Shown: piece after piece, positions 1-7,360 of the stretch
How positions within the stretch are numbered: position 1 is the stretch's first letter
Layout: each line of letters opens with the position of its first letter
Assembly (NCBI GenBank): GCA_025463135.1
Contig: JAOAPY010000016.1
Coordinates: forward strand, 185,525-249,524
Length of the DNA: 64,000 nt
Direction: 5' to 3'
Origin: Acidobacteriota bacterium
GTDB lineage: Bacteria; Acidobacteriota; Blastocatellia; Pyrinomonadales; Pyrinomonadaceae
Notes under the pieces: generated by a model
Databases searched by the model: none
Seen by the model: only the letters and a program-made list of their open reading frames with translations
What the model was told of the DNA's origin: nothing
Made by a program: the position numbers and the translations under genes

Positions 1-456
1 GCAGCGGGCTTTCAGGAGCAACAGGTATTCGGCGACATCGCGGCCGCGCGCTCGCGTCTGTTGAGCGCCACCGGCGCCTCGCCTCAGGGTGCTAACGGCG
101 ACAAGACTCCGGAACAAAAGCAGGCGATCATCGAAGCCAACAATAGTTTCGGCGCCACGCTTGGTAGATTGTTATCATTGACCGAGAACTATCCGCAGCT
201 GCGTTCGTCCGAGAGTTTTCAAAAGTTCCAGGATGAATTGGCCGGTACTGAAAATCGCATTGCGGTCTCGCGCAAGGATTACAACGACGCGGTGCAGGAC
301 TACAACACGACGCGTGCCAAGTTCCCGACCGTAATCTCGGCGAAATTGTTTGGTTTCAAAGAAGAGCCGTTCTTTAAGGCGGACGAGGCAGCGAAACAAG
401 TGCCGCGAATCAACGCCAATGAAGTGCGGCCGTCTCCAACCACCGGCACTAAATAA
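1..456 (+). CDS. lemA: LemA family protein, C-terminal part (5' end outside window)
   Basis: The reading frame is open from base 1 and ends at 456, so only the last 151 codons are present. The sequence has the long alpha-helical pattern of LemA proteins: an [12 protein letters not shown] stretch at the left edge, then a helix with [29 protein letters not shown] and a closing PF--F-A--A motif typical of the family. LemA proteins are usually membrane-anchored helical proteins facing the periplasm. Their biochemical role is unsettled, so none is assigned. A strong stem-loop (522-557) lies downstream and probably ends transcription. Confidence 0.88.
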   Translation, partial: AAGFQEQQVFGDIAAARSRLLSATGASPQGANGDKTPEQKQAIIEANNSFGATLGRLLSLTENYPQLRSSESFQKFQDELAGTENRIAVSRKDYNDAVQDYNTTRAKFPTVISAKLFGFKEEPFFKADEAAKQVPRINANEVRPSPTTGTK

Positions 457-467
457 GTGCGGCCCGG

Positions 468-493
468 CACGTGGCACGGGCGTCCCGCCCGTG
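468..493. repeat. Short palindrome built on CACGGGCG/CGCCCGTG
   Basis: CACGGGCG (475-482) and CGCCCGTG (486-493) form a hairpin just after lemA. The 16 bases at 468-483 recur exactly at 20221-20236 inside the uvrD-like gene, so this is a dispersed element and not a simple terminator. Confidence 0.7.
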
Positions 494-521
494 AACTGTC
501 ACAGGCATCCAGCTGGATAGA

Positions 522-557
522 AAAGGGCCGCCCTTCAAATTTGAAAGGCGGCCCTTT
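522..557. terminator. Bidirectional stem-loop terminator between lemA and the microcompartment operon
   Basis: A near-perfect inverted repeat reads AAAGGGCCGCCCTTC, an A/T-rich loop, then the complement GAAAGGCGGCCCTTT. With A-rich and T-rich flanks it works on either strand. It sits between the converging ends of lemA (+) and the last shell-cluster gene (-). Confidence 0.7.
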
Positions 558-591
558 CCGATCCTAAATTGATCTGCTACTCAGCGGACTC

Positions 592-1026
592 TCAGAATCC
601 CCTTGAACTACACATCGCGCAATGATCACAAGGCTTGCCGCTCGGATCGATCGAGCAGGTCTTCTCACTCTGAAAGTAATCCACCAACTCATTCACCACC
701 GCTTCTTCGATGCCAAATCGCTCTTCAGTGGGATGCGCTGCCGCGGCATTCACCCCAGCCAGCCAGGGTGAATGTGTGGGCGGCACAAAACCGGCAAAGG
801 TACGCTGTGCGGATGTCGTGTGTGTGGATGTATTGTGCGCTTCCCCGCGCGCCTGGGATTCCAATTGCAGCAGTCGTTTCTGCAAATCGTTTATGCTCGC
901 GCGAACTGCTGCGATCTCCGCATTCAACGGACTGTTCGGTTGCGTGGGGTTTGTTGAAAGACCCGCTGAAACTTTGCGGGCAATTCGCTCGGCCAGTGCC
1001 CGAGCTTGATCTGGTTCAGTGCTCAT
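592..1026 (-). CDS. Unrecognised Cys-rich protein, last gene of the microcompartment cluster
   Basis: A 144-residue protein I do not recognise. Residues 6-24 can form an amphipathic helix (DQARALAERIARKVSAGL), residues 34-60 look like a coiled coil, the middle is Ala/Pro/Ser/Thr-rich, and the end carries four cysteines (124, 133, 136, 139; C-x8-C-x2-C-x2-C) in the last 21 residues. The spacing suits a metal or Fe-S site, but this is inference. The amphipathic N-terminus resembles microcompartment encapsulation helices. It is the last gene of the same-strand run headed by rex, 72 bp after a pentamer gene, so shell association or encapsulated redox work is plausible. No enzyme domain is visible. 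Confidence 0.7.
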   Translation of the reverse strand: MSTEPDQARALAERIARKVSAGLSTNPTQPNSPLNAEIAAVRASINDLQKRLLQLESQARGEAHNTSTHTTSAQRTFAGFVPPTHSPWLAGVNAAAAHPTEERFGIEEAVVNELVDYFQSEKTCSIDPSGKPCDHCAMCSSRGF

Positions 1027-1098
1027 TATGATCAGATTTGGCTTACGGTATTAATGGCACAACATATCAGCGCTCAGAACGCAAACTGAAAGTCTGCG

Positions 1099-1374
1099 CT
1101 ACTTCAAGAAATCGATTCGATCGACAACACCTATAATCGCAGAATCGATTGCCGCACCCGCCTTCCCAGTGGCGGCGGTCGATGCTCCCCAGCCTTCCTG
1201 CACGATCAGGACCGTGTCTCCAGCACCGGCATCAACGGAATCGAGAGCCAGTATGGTCATGCCCGTGCTATCGCCTTCAGGAGTGATTTGCTCACAAAGC
1301 ATGACGCGCGCGCTCTCGTAGCGCTCGTTCTTTTGAGTGGCGACGACGTTTCCCAGGACCTTTGCGAGAATCAT
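1099..1374 (-). CDS. Microcompartment vertex protein, EutN/CcmL (BMC-P) family, copy 1
   Basis: A 91-residue BMC-P protein. It has the family opening MILAKVLGNVVATQKNERY, a central L-LDSVDAGAGDTVLIVQEG segment and the ending AIIGVVDRIDF. Such proteins form pentamers that cap the vertices of icosahedral shells. The start at 1374 is preferred: an 18-residue upstream extension is possible but is encoded by a palindromic repeat (1378-1431) and has no counterpart in the two paralogues at 1436-1711 and 2111-2380. Three different BMC-P genes in one cluster is typical of several catabolic microcompartment types. Confidence 0.93.
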   Translation of the reverse strand: MILAKVLGNVVATQKNERYESARVMLCEQITPEGDSTGMTILALDSVDAGAGDTVLIVQEGWGASTAATGKAGAAIDSAIIGVVDRIDFLK

Positions 1375-1377
1375 TGT

Positions 1378-1431
1378 GTATCGCAAGCTGCCGGCTTGCG
1401 TATCCGGTGCAAGCTGGGCAGCTTGCACTAC
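1378..1431. repeat. Double hairpin repeat between two BMC-P genes
   Basis: Two consecutive hairpins, CGCAAGCTG-CCGG-CTTGCG and TGCAAGCTGGGCAGCTTGCA, fill almost the whole gap between the two pentamer genes. They resemble the pairs at 8411-8487 and 61639-61719 (xGCAGGCTG..CAGCCTGCx type). The element ends 3 nt before the start of copy 1. Confidence 0.7.
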
Positions 1432-1435
1432 ATCA

Positions 1436-1711
1436 CTACCCCTGCGTTACGTGCGCATTCGAATCGACGATTCCAACAATCGTGCAATCAGTAGGAGTAT
1501 CGTCGCGTTTGAAAGGAAAACTCGCTTCCTTGCCGCGGCACCAGAAAACCAACTCGCCAACTCCAGCGCCCACCGAATCGACCGCCACCAGTGGTTTGCC
1601 CTGGGGGTTCAGATCCTTGTTCAGTGACTGGATTACCAGCAGCTTGCGTCCTGCGAGTGATTCATTTTTGATAGTGGCGACGACGGTGCCGATTACACGG
1701 GCAAGTTGCAT
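1436..1711 (-). CDS. Microcompartment vertex protein, EutN/CcmL (BMC-P) family, copy 2
   Basis: A 91-residue BMC-P protein starting MQLARVIGTVVATIKNESL, with LVAVDSVGAGVGELVFW in the centre and CTIVGIVD near the end. It matches the pentamer fold at both conserved ends. Compared with copies 1 and 3 it has an insertion-like loop (CRGKEASFPFKRDDTPT) before the last strand, so the three pentamers are clearly different and could occupy different vertices. It lies 20 bp after the coiled-coil gene in the same operon. Confidence 0.93.
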   Translation of the reverse strand: MQLARVIGTVVATIKNESLAGRKLLVIQSLNKDLNPQGKPLVAVDSVGAGVGELVFWCRGKEASFPFKRDDTPTDCTIVGIVDSNAHVTQG

Positions 1712-1731
1712 CGAATTATTTACAAATGATC

Positions 1732-2064
1732 CTAAGATCCCTTGTTTCCGTCTCCACCCAGGTGTCTCTCAACAACGCCGATGAAAATGTTCAAGCGCTC
1801 CGCCACTTCGGAAAGTTTCTCGTCTGTTCGCGTCTGCGAAGCTAGAAGCTGTGCCTGCCCTTGAGCCAATCCCCCCACCAAACCCACTACCGTTGTGACA
1901 GCATCAGAGAGATTGCGATATTGTTCCTTCAGGAGCTTTGTTTCTTCCTTTAGCAGCTGGGTATCCGCCGCATGTACCTCGCGCATGACCTGAATGTCGG
2001 CAGAAAAGTGGGCCTGCTGCTCTACGATGAACTTCATCTTTCTATTCAGTTCTTCATCGCTCAT
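1732..2064 (-). CDS. Coiled-coil protein of unknown function inside the shell operon
   Basis: A 110-residue, mostly helical protein. Residues 1-50 are charged heptads (MSDEELNRKMKFIVEQQAHF...LLKEETKLLKEQY), followed by a Val/Gly-rich turn and a second helical segment ending EVAERLNIFIGVVERHL. It has no Cys, signal peptide or enzyme motif. The start at 2064 is chosen because AGAGGAA lies 6 nt before that ATG; an ATG at 2070 is too close to it. I know similar SDEEL...VEQQA...ERL proteins only as uncharacterised coiled-coil proteins. Its place between two pentamer genes suggests an assembly or scaffolding part, but chance insertion cannot be excluded. Confidence 0.7.
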   Translation of the reverse strand: MSDEELNRKMKFIVEQQAHFSADIQVMREVHAADTQLLKEETKLLKEQYRNLSDAVTTVVGLVGGLAQGQAQLLASQTRTDEKLSEVAERLNIFIGVVERHLGGDGNKGS

Positions 2065-2110
2065 GGCCATTTCCTCTAAAGCGATTACACGTCTGGGTCT
2101 CGCAATGGTT

Positions 2111-2380
2111 TCATTCCTGCACGTCCACGGTGTCAATTACTCCTACAATCGCTGCATCGACGGGTACGTCTTTCATGCCCTGCGCCAGGCGCGCGCTGGA
2201 GCCGGCCACAACCAGCACACGCTCGTGAAAGCCGGCGCCGACGGTATCCACAGCGACTACATAACCGGTAGTGTCACTGCCATCGACGTTAATGGGACGA
2301 ACGATCAGCAGTTTCTTTCCCAGCAGTCGTTCGTCTTTCTGGCTCGAGACTACCGTGCCCATGATGCGCGCGATGATCAT
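2111..2380 (-). CDS. Microcompartment vertex protein, EutN/CcmL (BMC-P) family, copy 3
   Basis: An 89-residue BMC-P protein starting MIIARIMGTVVSSQKDERL, with VVAVDTVGAGFHERVLVV in the middle and DAAIVGVIDTVDV at the end. It is the most canonical of the three pentamers. Only 3 bp separate it from the stop of the hexamer gene upstream, which supports translational coupling and co-assembly of hexamer and pentamer. Confidence 0.94.
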   Translation of the reverse strand: MIIARIMGTVVSSQKDERLLGKKLLIVRPINVDGSDTTGYVVAVDTVGAGFHERVLVVAGSSARLAQGMKDVPVDAAIVGVIDTVDVQE

Positions 2381-2383
2381 GAC

Positions 2384-2668
2384 TTAGGAACGCAGACCAA
2401 TGGGAAGCGTCTCATCAACACTGCCATGGGGTCTGGGAATCACATGTACGCTGACTAATTCACCGACGCGTCGAGCTGCGGCGGCCCCGGCATCGGTGGC
2501 GGCTTTTACGGCGGCCACATCACCGCGCACGATCGCCGTCACGAAACCTGCGCCGATCTTTTCATAGCCTACCAGCGTGACGTTCGCGGCCTTGACCATG
2601 GCGTCGGCCGCCTCGATCATGGCTACGAGCCCCTTCGTTTCAACCATTCCGAGTGCTTCTTGAGACAT
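2384..2668 (-). CDS. Microcompartment shell hexamer protein (BMC-H, PduA/EutM-like)
   Basis: A 94-residue single-domain BMC-H protein. It opens [20 protein letters not shown], continues [22 protein letters not shown], and has [19 protein letters not shown], all hallmarks of the facet-forming hexamer. The pore loop reads KIGAG at residues 37-41, where PduA-type pores usually read KIGSG, so the narrowest point carries Ala instead of Ser. It is the only hexamer gene here and no trimer (BMC-T) gene is present. The tail [10 protein letters not shown] is short. Confidence 0.96.
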   Translation of the reverse strand: MSQEALGMVETKGLVAMIEAADAMVKAANVTLVGYEKIGAGFVTAIVRGDVAAVKAATDAGAAAARRVGELVSVHVIPRPHGSVDETLPIGLRS

Positions 2669-2717
2669 TCAGATGCTCCTGTCTATAGGTAATTGGAAAA
2701 TCATTGATCGCATGTGG

Positions 2718-2811
2718 ATGGTAAATGGTAAACGACGAATAGTAAATGCGGCAGTACCTCGTCGAGCGACCGCAGGTGATCGGCGCCGCGATTCTTTACT
2801 TACTATTCATT
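2718..2811. repeat. Inverted pair of degenerate 7-bp arrays between aldolase and hexamer genes
   Basis: The left arm is ATGGTAA, ATGGTAA, ACGACGA, ATAGTAA (2718-2745). The right arm (2791-2811), read on the minus strand, is AATGAAT AGTAAGT AAAGAAT. The right arm overlaps the last codons and stop of the aldolase gene, so the arrays fill most of this 127-bp gap. They belong to the 7-bp repeat class seen at 14171, 18446, 36931, 37581, 37721, 46989 and 48300. Confidence 0.5.
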
Positions 2812-3611
2812 GCCTGCGTCAACAACTCGACCAGTTCTTCCCGCGAAAGCGAGATCTTCCCCGAACCATTCGAAGAAACCTCAGAATAATTCTTCACTGC
2901 AGGACGATCTCCGGTGGGGCAAGTCAGTCGCGTCTCATGCAAGTAACCGCATGCCTGGCAACGCGCGCTTTCGCCCAAATATCCCGCTGCTTCGCGCACA
3001 TTGATCAGCTTCTCAATCGCATCAGGCGGCAAGTTCTTTGAACCGCCCAGCGCCCGCGAGAGGATTGCAATCTTAGCCGTGTGTTCAAGCGTCTCCAGTC
3101 GATCAAATGCCTGCCACAAGTCCGCGCCATAAGCGACAGCGCCATGATTTGCCATCAAGAGCGCGTTGTGATGTTTAATCAAAGGTTGCATCGCGTTGCT
3201 GAGTTCTTCGGTCGAGGGCGTGCCGTAACCTGCAAGCGGTACACATCCGAGGGTCAAGATCACTTCACTGAGGATCGGTTGATCGATGGCCAGTCCCGCG
3301 ACAGCAAAGGCGGTCCCATGCGGTGGGTGCGCATGGCAAACTGCTTTCACGTCCGGGCGCTCGCCATAAATCAAAAGGTGCATCGCGAGCTCGCTCGAGG
3401 CGCGGCGATCGCTCAACGGCTTTCCTTCGATGTCGGTAACGGCAAGCGAATCTTCCGTCATGCGCCCTTTGCACGTCATTGTGGGGGTCGCCACCACGCG
3501 TCCATCGTCCAGGCGCACACTCACGTTGCCGTCTGAAGAGACCACATAGCTGCGGTCATACAAGAGTTGACCGACCTCGCAAATCTCACGTCGTGCCGTT
3601 TGTTCGTTCAA
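2796..3611 (-). CDS. Class II aldolase (FucA-like) with C-terminal encapsulation helix
   Basis: A 271-residue class II aldolase/adducin-family enzyme. The zinc and catalytic residues of L-fuculose-1-phosphate aldolase are recognisable: E74 (SSELAMH), H93 and H95 (CHAHPPH) and H156 (ANHGA). SSDGNVSVRL near residue 26 matches the phosphate-binding loop. The catalytic domain ends near 205. It is followed by C218, C221 and C231 (RCQACGY...LTCPTG), a Ser/Asn/Gly linker, and residues 253-268 (ISLSREELVELLTQAM), a classic amphipathic encapsulation peptide. The likely job is cleavage of fuculose- or rhamnulose-1-phosphate to lactaldehyde and DHAP inside the shell encoded next to it. Substrate is inferred from the family. 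Confidence 0.9.
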   Translation of the reverse strand: MNEQTARREICEVGQLLYDRSYVVSSDGNVSVRLDDGRVVATPTMTCKGRMTEDSLAVTDIEGKPLSDRRASSELAMHLLIYGERPDVKAVCHAHPPHGTAFAVAGLAIDQPILSEVILTLGCVPLAGYGTPSTEELSNAMQPLIKHHNALLMANHGAVAYGADLWQAFDRLETLEHTAKIAILSRALGGSKNLPPDAIEKLINVREAAGYLGESARCQACGYLHETRLTCPTGDRPAVKNYSEVSSNGSGKISLSREELVELLTQAMNSK

Positions 3612-3664
3612 AATCTTATCAGCCTCATTCGCCGGAAATAATTCTTTTCACCATCTCAACCATC

Positions 3665-4384
3665 TCACTTAATCAAGCTTTCAAATTCGTCTCTTAAGCT
3701 GGGCTCGTCGAAATCAGTCTTTTCTCGAGCTGCATTAGTCACACGCGCGGTTAGTGGCTGCGCGAGAAAATAGGACAACGATTCAAGCGAAGTCGTGAGG
3801 TCAACCGTTTTGACCTTCACGCCGAGCCGCGCCGTCAAAGGAGCCGGCGCAAAGTTCAGAACCGCCTTGATGCCCGCGCCCATCACCTGATTGAGGACGC
3901 GTTGCGCCGCACGGGCAGGCACCGCGATCACCGCCACATCAATCTTGTCCTCGCTAACCAGCCGTTCAATCTTTCTCACGTCGTGCACGAGGATCTTGTC
4001 TGGTCCGATGCGGGCGCCGATCTTCGCCCGGTCATTGTCGAATAGCGCAGCCACTGTAAAGTTTGATCTGCCGAAGCCTTTGTAGTTAGCCAACGCCTCG
4101 CCCAATCTACCTGCGCCGATAATCGCCACGCGATGCGGCCTATCGAGACCCAGGATCCGGATGATGTGCTCGCTCAGGTCTGCAACAAAATAACCCACGC
4201 CGCGCACACCGAACTCGCCAAAGTAACCCAGGTCCTTTCTGATTTGCGCGGAGTTTAGGTTGAACTGCTCTGCCATCTCCTGGGATGAAATTGTGTTGAT
4301 TCCCGCCGCCGCCAGTGTATTCAGACAGCGTAGATAGATGCTCAGACGATTAGTAGTGAGTTCGGAAATTTTTTCTGATTTCAT
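3665..4384 (-). CDS. rex: Redox-sensing transcriptional repressor Rex
   Basis: A 239-residue Rex protein. It has an N-terminal winged helix containing the hallmark QIRKDLGYFGEFGVRGVGY (residues 47-65), then a Rossmann domain with GAGRLGEAL (90-98) for NAD(H) and a C-terminal domain-swapping helix. Rex leaves DNA when the NADH/NAD+ ratio rises. The start at 4384 is preferred because it gives the usual N-terminus; a start at 4444 would add 20 residues. The gene lies 53 bp upstream of the aldolase on the same strand, so it may head the microcompartment operon and link it to redox state. I could not find a convincing Rex operator by eye. Confidence 0.95.
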   Translation of the reverse strand: MKSEKISELTTNRLSIYLRCLNTLAAAGINTISSQEMAEQFNLNSAQIRKDLGYFGEFGVRGVGYFVADLSEHIIRILGLDRPHRVAIIGAGRLGEALANYKGFGRSNFTVAALFDNDRAKIGARIGPDKILVHDVRKIERLVSEDKIDVAVIAVPARAAQRVLNQVMGAGIKAVLNFAPAPLTARLGVKVKTVDLTTSLESLSYFLAQPLTARVTNAAREKTDFDEPSLRDEFESLIK

Positions 4385-4445
4385 CTGCGAAGGCCTCGAC
4401 GACTTAAGTATAGTCTGAACGACGTACCGGCGGAAAGTTGACATC

Positions 4446-4528
4446 GTCCGATAAGCTCAACAAGCTTGTCGATGACCTGGCAAAGATGAATTGACGCCAA
4501 CATCACGGCAAGCTGAAGCTTATCGGAC
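4446..4528. repeat. Paired palindrome, GTCCGA..TCGGAC family (divergent member)
   Basis: GTCCGATAAGCTCAACAAGC at the left pairs with the complement ending GAAGCTTATCGGAC at the right, about 80 bp overall. It lies in the divergent rex/ruvA promoter region. It has the same ends as the family at 5233, 8548, 17731 and 32313 but a different core (AAGCT instead of AAACT). Confidence 0.7.
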
Positions 4529-4606
4529 TGTTTCAGTTGCCATCAAAAAATCCTTACGCGATAATGCGCCTGCATTTTCTTACACGCGCGATTCCCAGCC
4601 GCATAA

Positions 4607-5227
4607 ATGATTGCACACCTATCAGGCACGCTTTTATCAAGGCAAGCAACTTCAGTCATACTTGACGTCGGCGGCGTCGGCTATGAAGTCACGATTCCGC
4701 TTTCAACTTTTTATGAGCTGGAAGAGCTTGGTTCGAAGGTCCAACTGCGAATTTACACTCACGTGCGCGAGGACGCGCTGCAACTTTACGGATTCAAAAC
4801 AGCCCGCGAGCGGGAACTTTTCATGCGGCTAATCTCGGTTAGCGGTATTGGACCAAAGCTGGGCATCACGCTGCTGTCGGGCATGAGCGCAGACGAAATG
4901 ATTGCTTCGATCCGCAACAACAATCTGGCGCGTCTGACCCTGATCCCCGGCGTCGGTCGCAAGACTGCCGAGCGGTTGGTGATCGAGTTGCGTGACAAGA
5001 TTGCCACCCTGGCGTTGCCCGAACCGGAAGACCTGACGGGGTCGCAAGCCGGTAAAGGCGCCGCGCCCAGCGAAGACTTTGTACGCTCAGATGCACTCTC
5101 AGCTCTGGTGAATCTCGGATATCAACGATCGGCCGCTGAGAAGGCAATAACTGCCGCGCTCGACGAGGGCGGCGAGATCTCCGTCGAAACTATCTTGCGC
5201 CGCGCCCTGCGACGCCTGGCAAAGTAG
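4607..5227 (+). CDS. ruvA: Holliday junction branch migration complex subunit RuvA
   Basis: A 206-residue RuvA with the expected three parts. The N-terminal OB fold starts MIAHLSGTLL; the tandem helix-hairpin-helix region includes VSGIGPKLGITLLSG and IPGVGRKTAERLVIEL; the C-terminal three-helix domain (residues ~155-206) binds RuvB. RuvA tetramers hold the four-way junction while RuvB hexamers pump DNA during recombinational repair. It is followed by ruvB after 124 bp, most of which is a palindromic repeat. The length is normal. Confidence 0.97.
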   Translation: MIAHLSGTLLSRQATSVILDVGGVGYEVTIPLSTFYELEELGSKVQLRIYTHVREDALQLYGFKTARERELFMRLISVSGIGPKLGITLLSGMSADEMIASIRNNNLARLTLIPGVGRKTAERLVIELRDKIATLALPEPEDLTGSQAGKGAAPSEDFVRSDALSALVNLGYQRSAAEKAITAALDEGGEISVETILRRALRRLAK

Positions 5228-5232
5228 AGTAT

Positions 5233-5311
5233 GTCCGACAAACTTCAGTTTGTCGTCAACCCTGGGAGTCACTATTTGGCGTTAACCACAAACTGAAGAA
5301 GTTTGTCGGAC
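5233..5311. repeat. Paired palindrome, GTCCGACAAACT family, between ruvA and ruvB
   Basis: GTCCGACAAACTTCAGTTTG at the left and the complement ending GAAGTTTGTCGGAC at the right enclose about 35 bp. Each half is itself a hairpin (CGACAAACT/AGTTTGTCG). The same design recurs at 17731-17819 and 32313-32392, with single or half copies elsewhere. It lies inside the ruvAB transcription unit. Confidence 0.85.
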
Positions 5312-5351
5312 TTTTGCTTCTCATCTGATTAAGATCTAGGATCGCATCGCA

Positions 5352-6395
5352 ATGTCCACAGAACCAGTGCCTATCAGAACTCAGGATCCGGCGGTCAACG
5401 ATGAAGATCGCCAGTTTGAGTTGTCATTGCGGCCCACCCGCCTGCCGGAGTACATCGGTCAACCACAGGTCAAGGAAAATCTTCGCGTTTATATGAAAGC
5501 CGCGCTGCGTCGTCGCGAAGCTCTCGATCACGTTCTGTTGACCGGGCCGCCGGGACTCGGGAAGACGACCCTGGCGCATATCATCGCCAACGAGATGGGC
5601 GCTGAGATGCGTTCCACCGCCGGCCCGGCGATCGAAAAAGCCGGCGACATTGCTGCGCTGCTCACCAACCTTCAGGAAGGTGACGTACTGTTCATCGACG
5701 AGATTCATCGGTTGCTGCCGGCGCTGGAAGAAAAGTTATACCCGGCGATGGAAGACTACGAGCTGGATTTACTAATCGGCCAGGGCGCCGCAGCACGTTC
5801 GATAAAACTGGAGTTGCCAAAATTTACTTTGATTGGCGCAACCACCCGGGCAGGCTTGCTGACGGCTCCTTTGCGCGGCCGTTTTGGAATTGTCTTCCAC
5901 CTGGACTTTTATCCGCACGAGGACCTGGAAGTAATCTGCAAGCGCTCTGCAGAGATCATAAACATCCAGATAGAGGACGACGGCGCCCGAGAAATTGCGC
6001 GCCGTTCGCGGGGGACGCCGCGCATAGTTAATCGCTTGTTGCGGCGCGTGCGCGACTATGCGGAGGTCGATTACGACGGCCGCATCACACAACAAGTAGC
6101 CAACGACGCGCTCAACCGCATGGAAGTTGACACGTTTGGTCTGGACGAAATGGATCGCAAGCTTCTATTGACAATTATCGAGAAATTTGACGGCGGCCCG
6201 GTGGGCCTGGGGACCATCTCAGCATCGATTCACGAAGAGAAGGATTCAATCGAAGAAATTATTGAGCCTTACTTAATCCAGATAGGTTTTCTTGATCGCA
6301 CCCCGCGCGGTCGCATGGCCACCAGGCTCGCCTATGATCACTTCAGCCTCCGGTACCCCGGTACGTCAAGGCCCAGTCTGTTTGACCCGGCATGA
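5352..6395 (+). CDS. ruvB: Holliday junction branch migration ATPase RuvB
   Basis: A 347-residue AAA+ ATPase. Walker A is GPPGLGKT (residues 65-72) and Walker B is LFIDEIHR. Sensor motifs are IGATTRAG and [18 protein letters not shown], and the C-terminal winged helix ([12 protein letters not shown]...[13 protein letters not shown]) is the DNA-contacting domain. RuvB forms the hexameric motor that drives branch migration with RuvA. All key residues are present and the length is standard. It is transcribed with ruvA and possibly with the downstream membrane-protein gene, 33 bp away. Confidence 0.98.
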   Translation: MSTEPVPIRTQDPAVNDEDRQFELSLRPTRLPEYIGQPQVKENLRVYMKAALRRREALDHVLLTGPPGLGKTTLAHIIANEMGAEMRSTAGPAIEKAGDIAALLTNLQEGDVLFIDEIHRLLPALEEKLYPAMEDYELDLLIGQGAAARSIKLELPKFTLIGATTRAGLLTAPLRGRFGIVFHLDFYPHEDLEVICKRSAEIINIQIEDDGAREIARRSRGTPRIVNRLLRRVRDYAEVDYDGRITQQVANDALNRMEVDTFGLDEMDRKLLLTIIEKFDGGPVGLGTISASIHEEKDSIEEIIEPYLIQIGFLDRTPRGRMATRLAYDHFSLRYPGTSRPSLFDPA

Positions 6396-6428
6396 AGCGC
6401 AACTAAGCGCGACCCCCCAACGGATTTC

Positions 6429-7331
6429 ATGAGAAGGCTTTCTTCATTCACACGTCATTCGTTCGGTGTGCGTAATCGCTCGCCGTGGTCGACGATCATC
6501 AGTCACTCACTTAATGAGTTTCACGAGAATGATCTCTTTACGTCCGCGGCGGCAATGAGCTACTTCGGCCTGATGGCGTTGTTTCCGGCCCTGCTCCTAA
6601 TGCTCGCGTTGAGCAATCGAACGGCGGCCGGGAACGAAATGCTGACCCGCATCGTCGAAGTCTATCCCGCCTCCGTGAAATTCCTGCGCGAGACAATTCG
6701 CTCTCTTTCAACTCTGAGCCCCGGCGTCATCATTACCTGCGTGGTCATTGTGCTGTGGGCAGGGTCGTGGGTCTTTTCTGTGATTGAGCGGTCGCTGAAC
6801 CGGATTTGGAAAACAACGTCTCGTGCTTTCTGGCATGGACGAGCCTTGACCATTGGCATGATAGGAATAGTTGGCGTCTTGTTGTCCTTGTCCGTTCTGT
6901 CAACTTCGATACTGGTTGCTTTGCAGGAAATGGCCACGCGTCTCTCACCGCGACAGCTCGAGCGCTATGCCTTGCTGCCGGTTCTCGGCAGTGCGCTGCT
7001 CCAACTTATTTTCGCCGCGGTCAGTATTCTGGTGACGATGACACTCTTTGTGATTGTTTATCGCTTCATGCCGAAAGCCGAAGTAACCTTACGCGATACT
7101 CTGCCCGGCGCGGTCATTGGCGGTCTGCTCTGGGAAGCAGCAAAGTACATCTTTGCCTGGAGTCTGAATTACTTTCATTACGACGAGATTTACGGTCCGG
7201 TCGGGGCCGTGGTGGCGGTGCTGACCTGGAGTTACGTTTCCAGCCTGATCCTCCTGTTTGGCGCTCAGCTTACCGCAGTTTTCCATCGTGAACATTCACA
7301 CGACCCGACGATCATTCCCAAAGTCGTTTAG
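6429..7331 (+). CDS. YihY/BrkB-family inner membrane protein
   Basis: A 300-residue polytopic membrane protein of the YihY/virulence-factor-BrkB family. The diagnostic N-terminal segment HENDLFTSAAAMSYFGLMAL is present, with about six hydrophobic helices, PKAEVTLRDTLPGAVIGGLL in the middle, and the closing YGPVGAVVAVLTWSYVSSLI. Members were once called ribonuclease BN, which is now regarded as wrong; the real function is uncertain. The C-terminus is short and cytoplasmic. It sits 33 bp after ruvB and 29 bp before queA, so an operon is likely but a functional link is not evident. Confidence 0.92.
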   Translation: MRRLSSFTRHSFGVRNRSPWSTIISHSLNEFHENDLFTSAAAMSYFGLMALFPALLLMLALSNRTAAGNEMLTRIVEVYPASVKFLRETIRSLSTLSPGVIITCVVIVLWAGSWVFSVIERSLNRIWKTTSRAFWHGRALTIGMIGIVGVLLSLSVLSTSILVALQEMATRLSPRQLERYALLPVLGSALLQLIFAAVSILVTMTLFVIVYRFMPKAEVTLRDTLPGAVIGGLLWEAAKYIFAWSLNYFHYDEIYGPVGAVVAVLTWSYVSSLILLFGAQLTAVFHREHSHDPTIIPKVV

Positions 7332-7360
7332 CCAGGAACGCTGGAACAAACCTCGCAGCA

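Noticed and set aside
592..1031. Plus-strand ORF over the Cys-rich protein gene
   Set aside because: It is antisense to a better-supported gene, has low-complexity shadow sequence and no domain.
1375..1428. 18-residue N-terminal extension of BMC-P copy 1
   Set aside because: It is encoded by a double-hairpin repeat and is absent from the two paralogues; the ATG at 1374 gives the family start.
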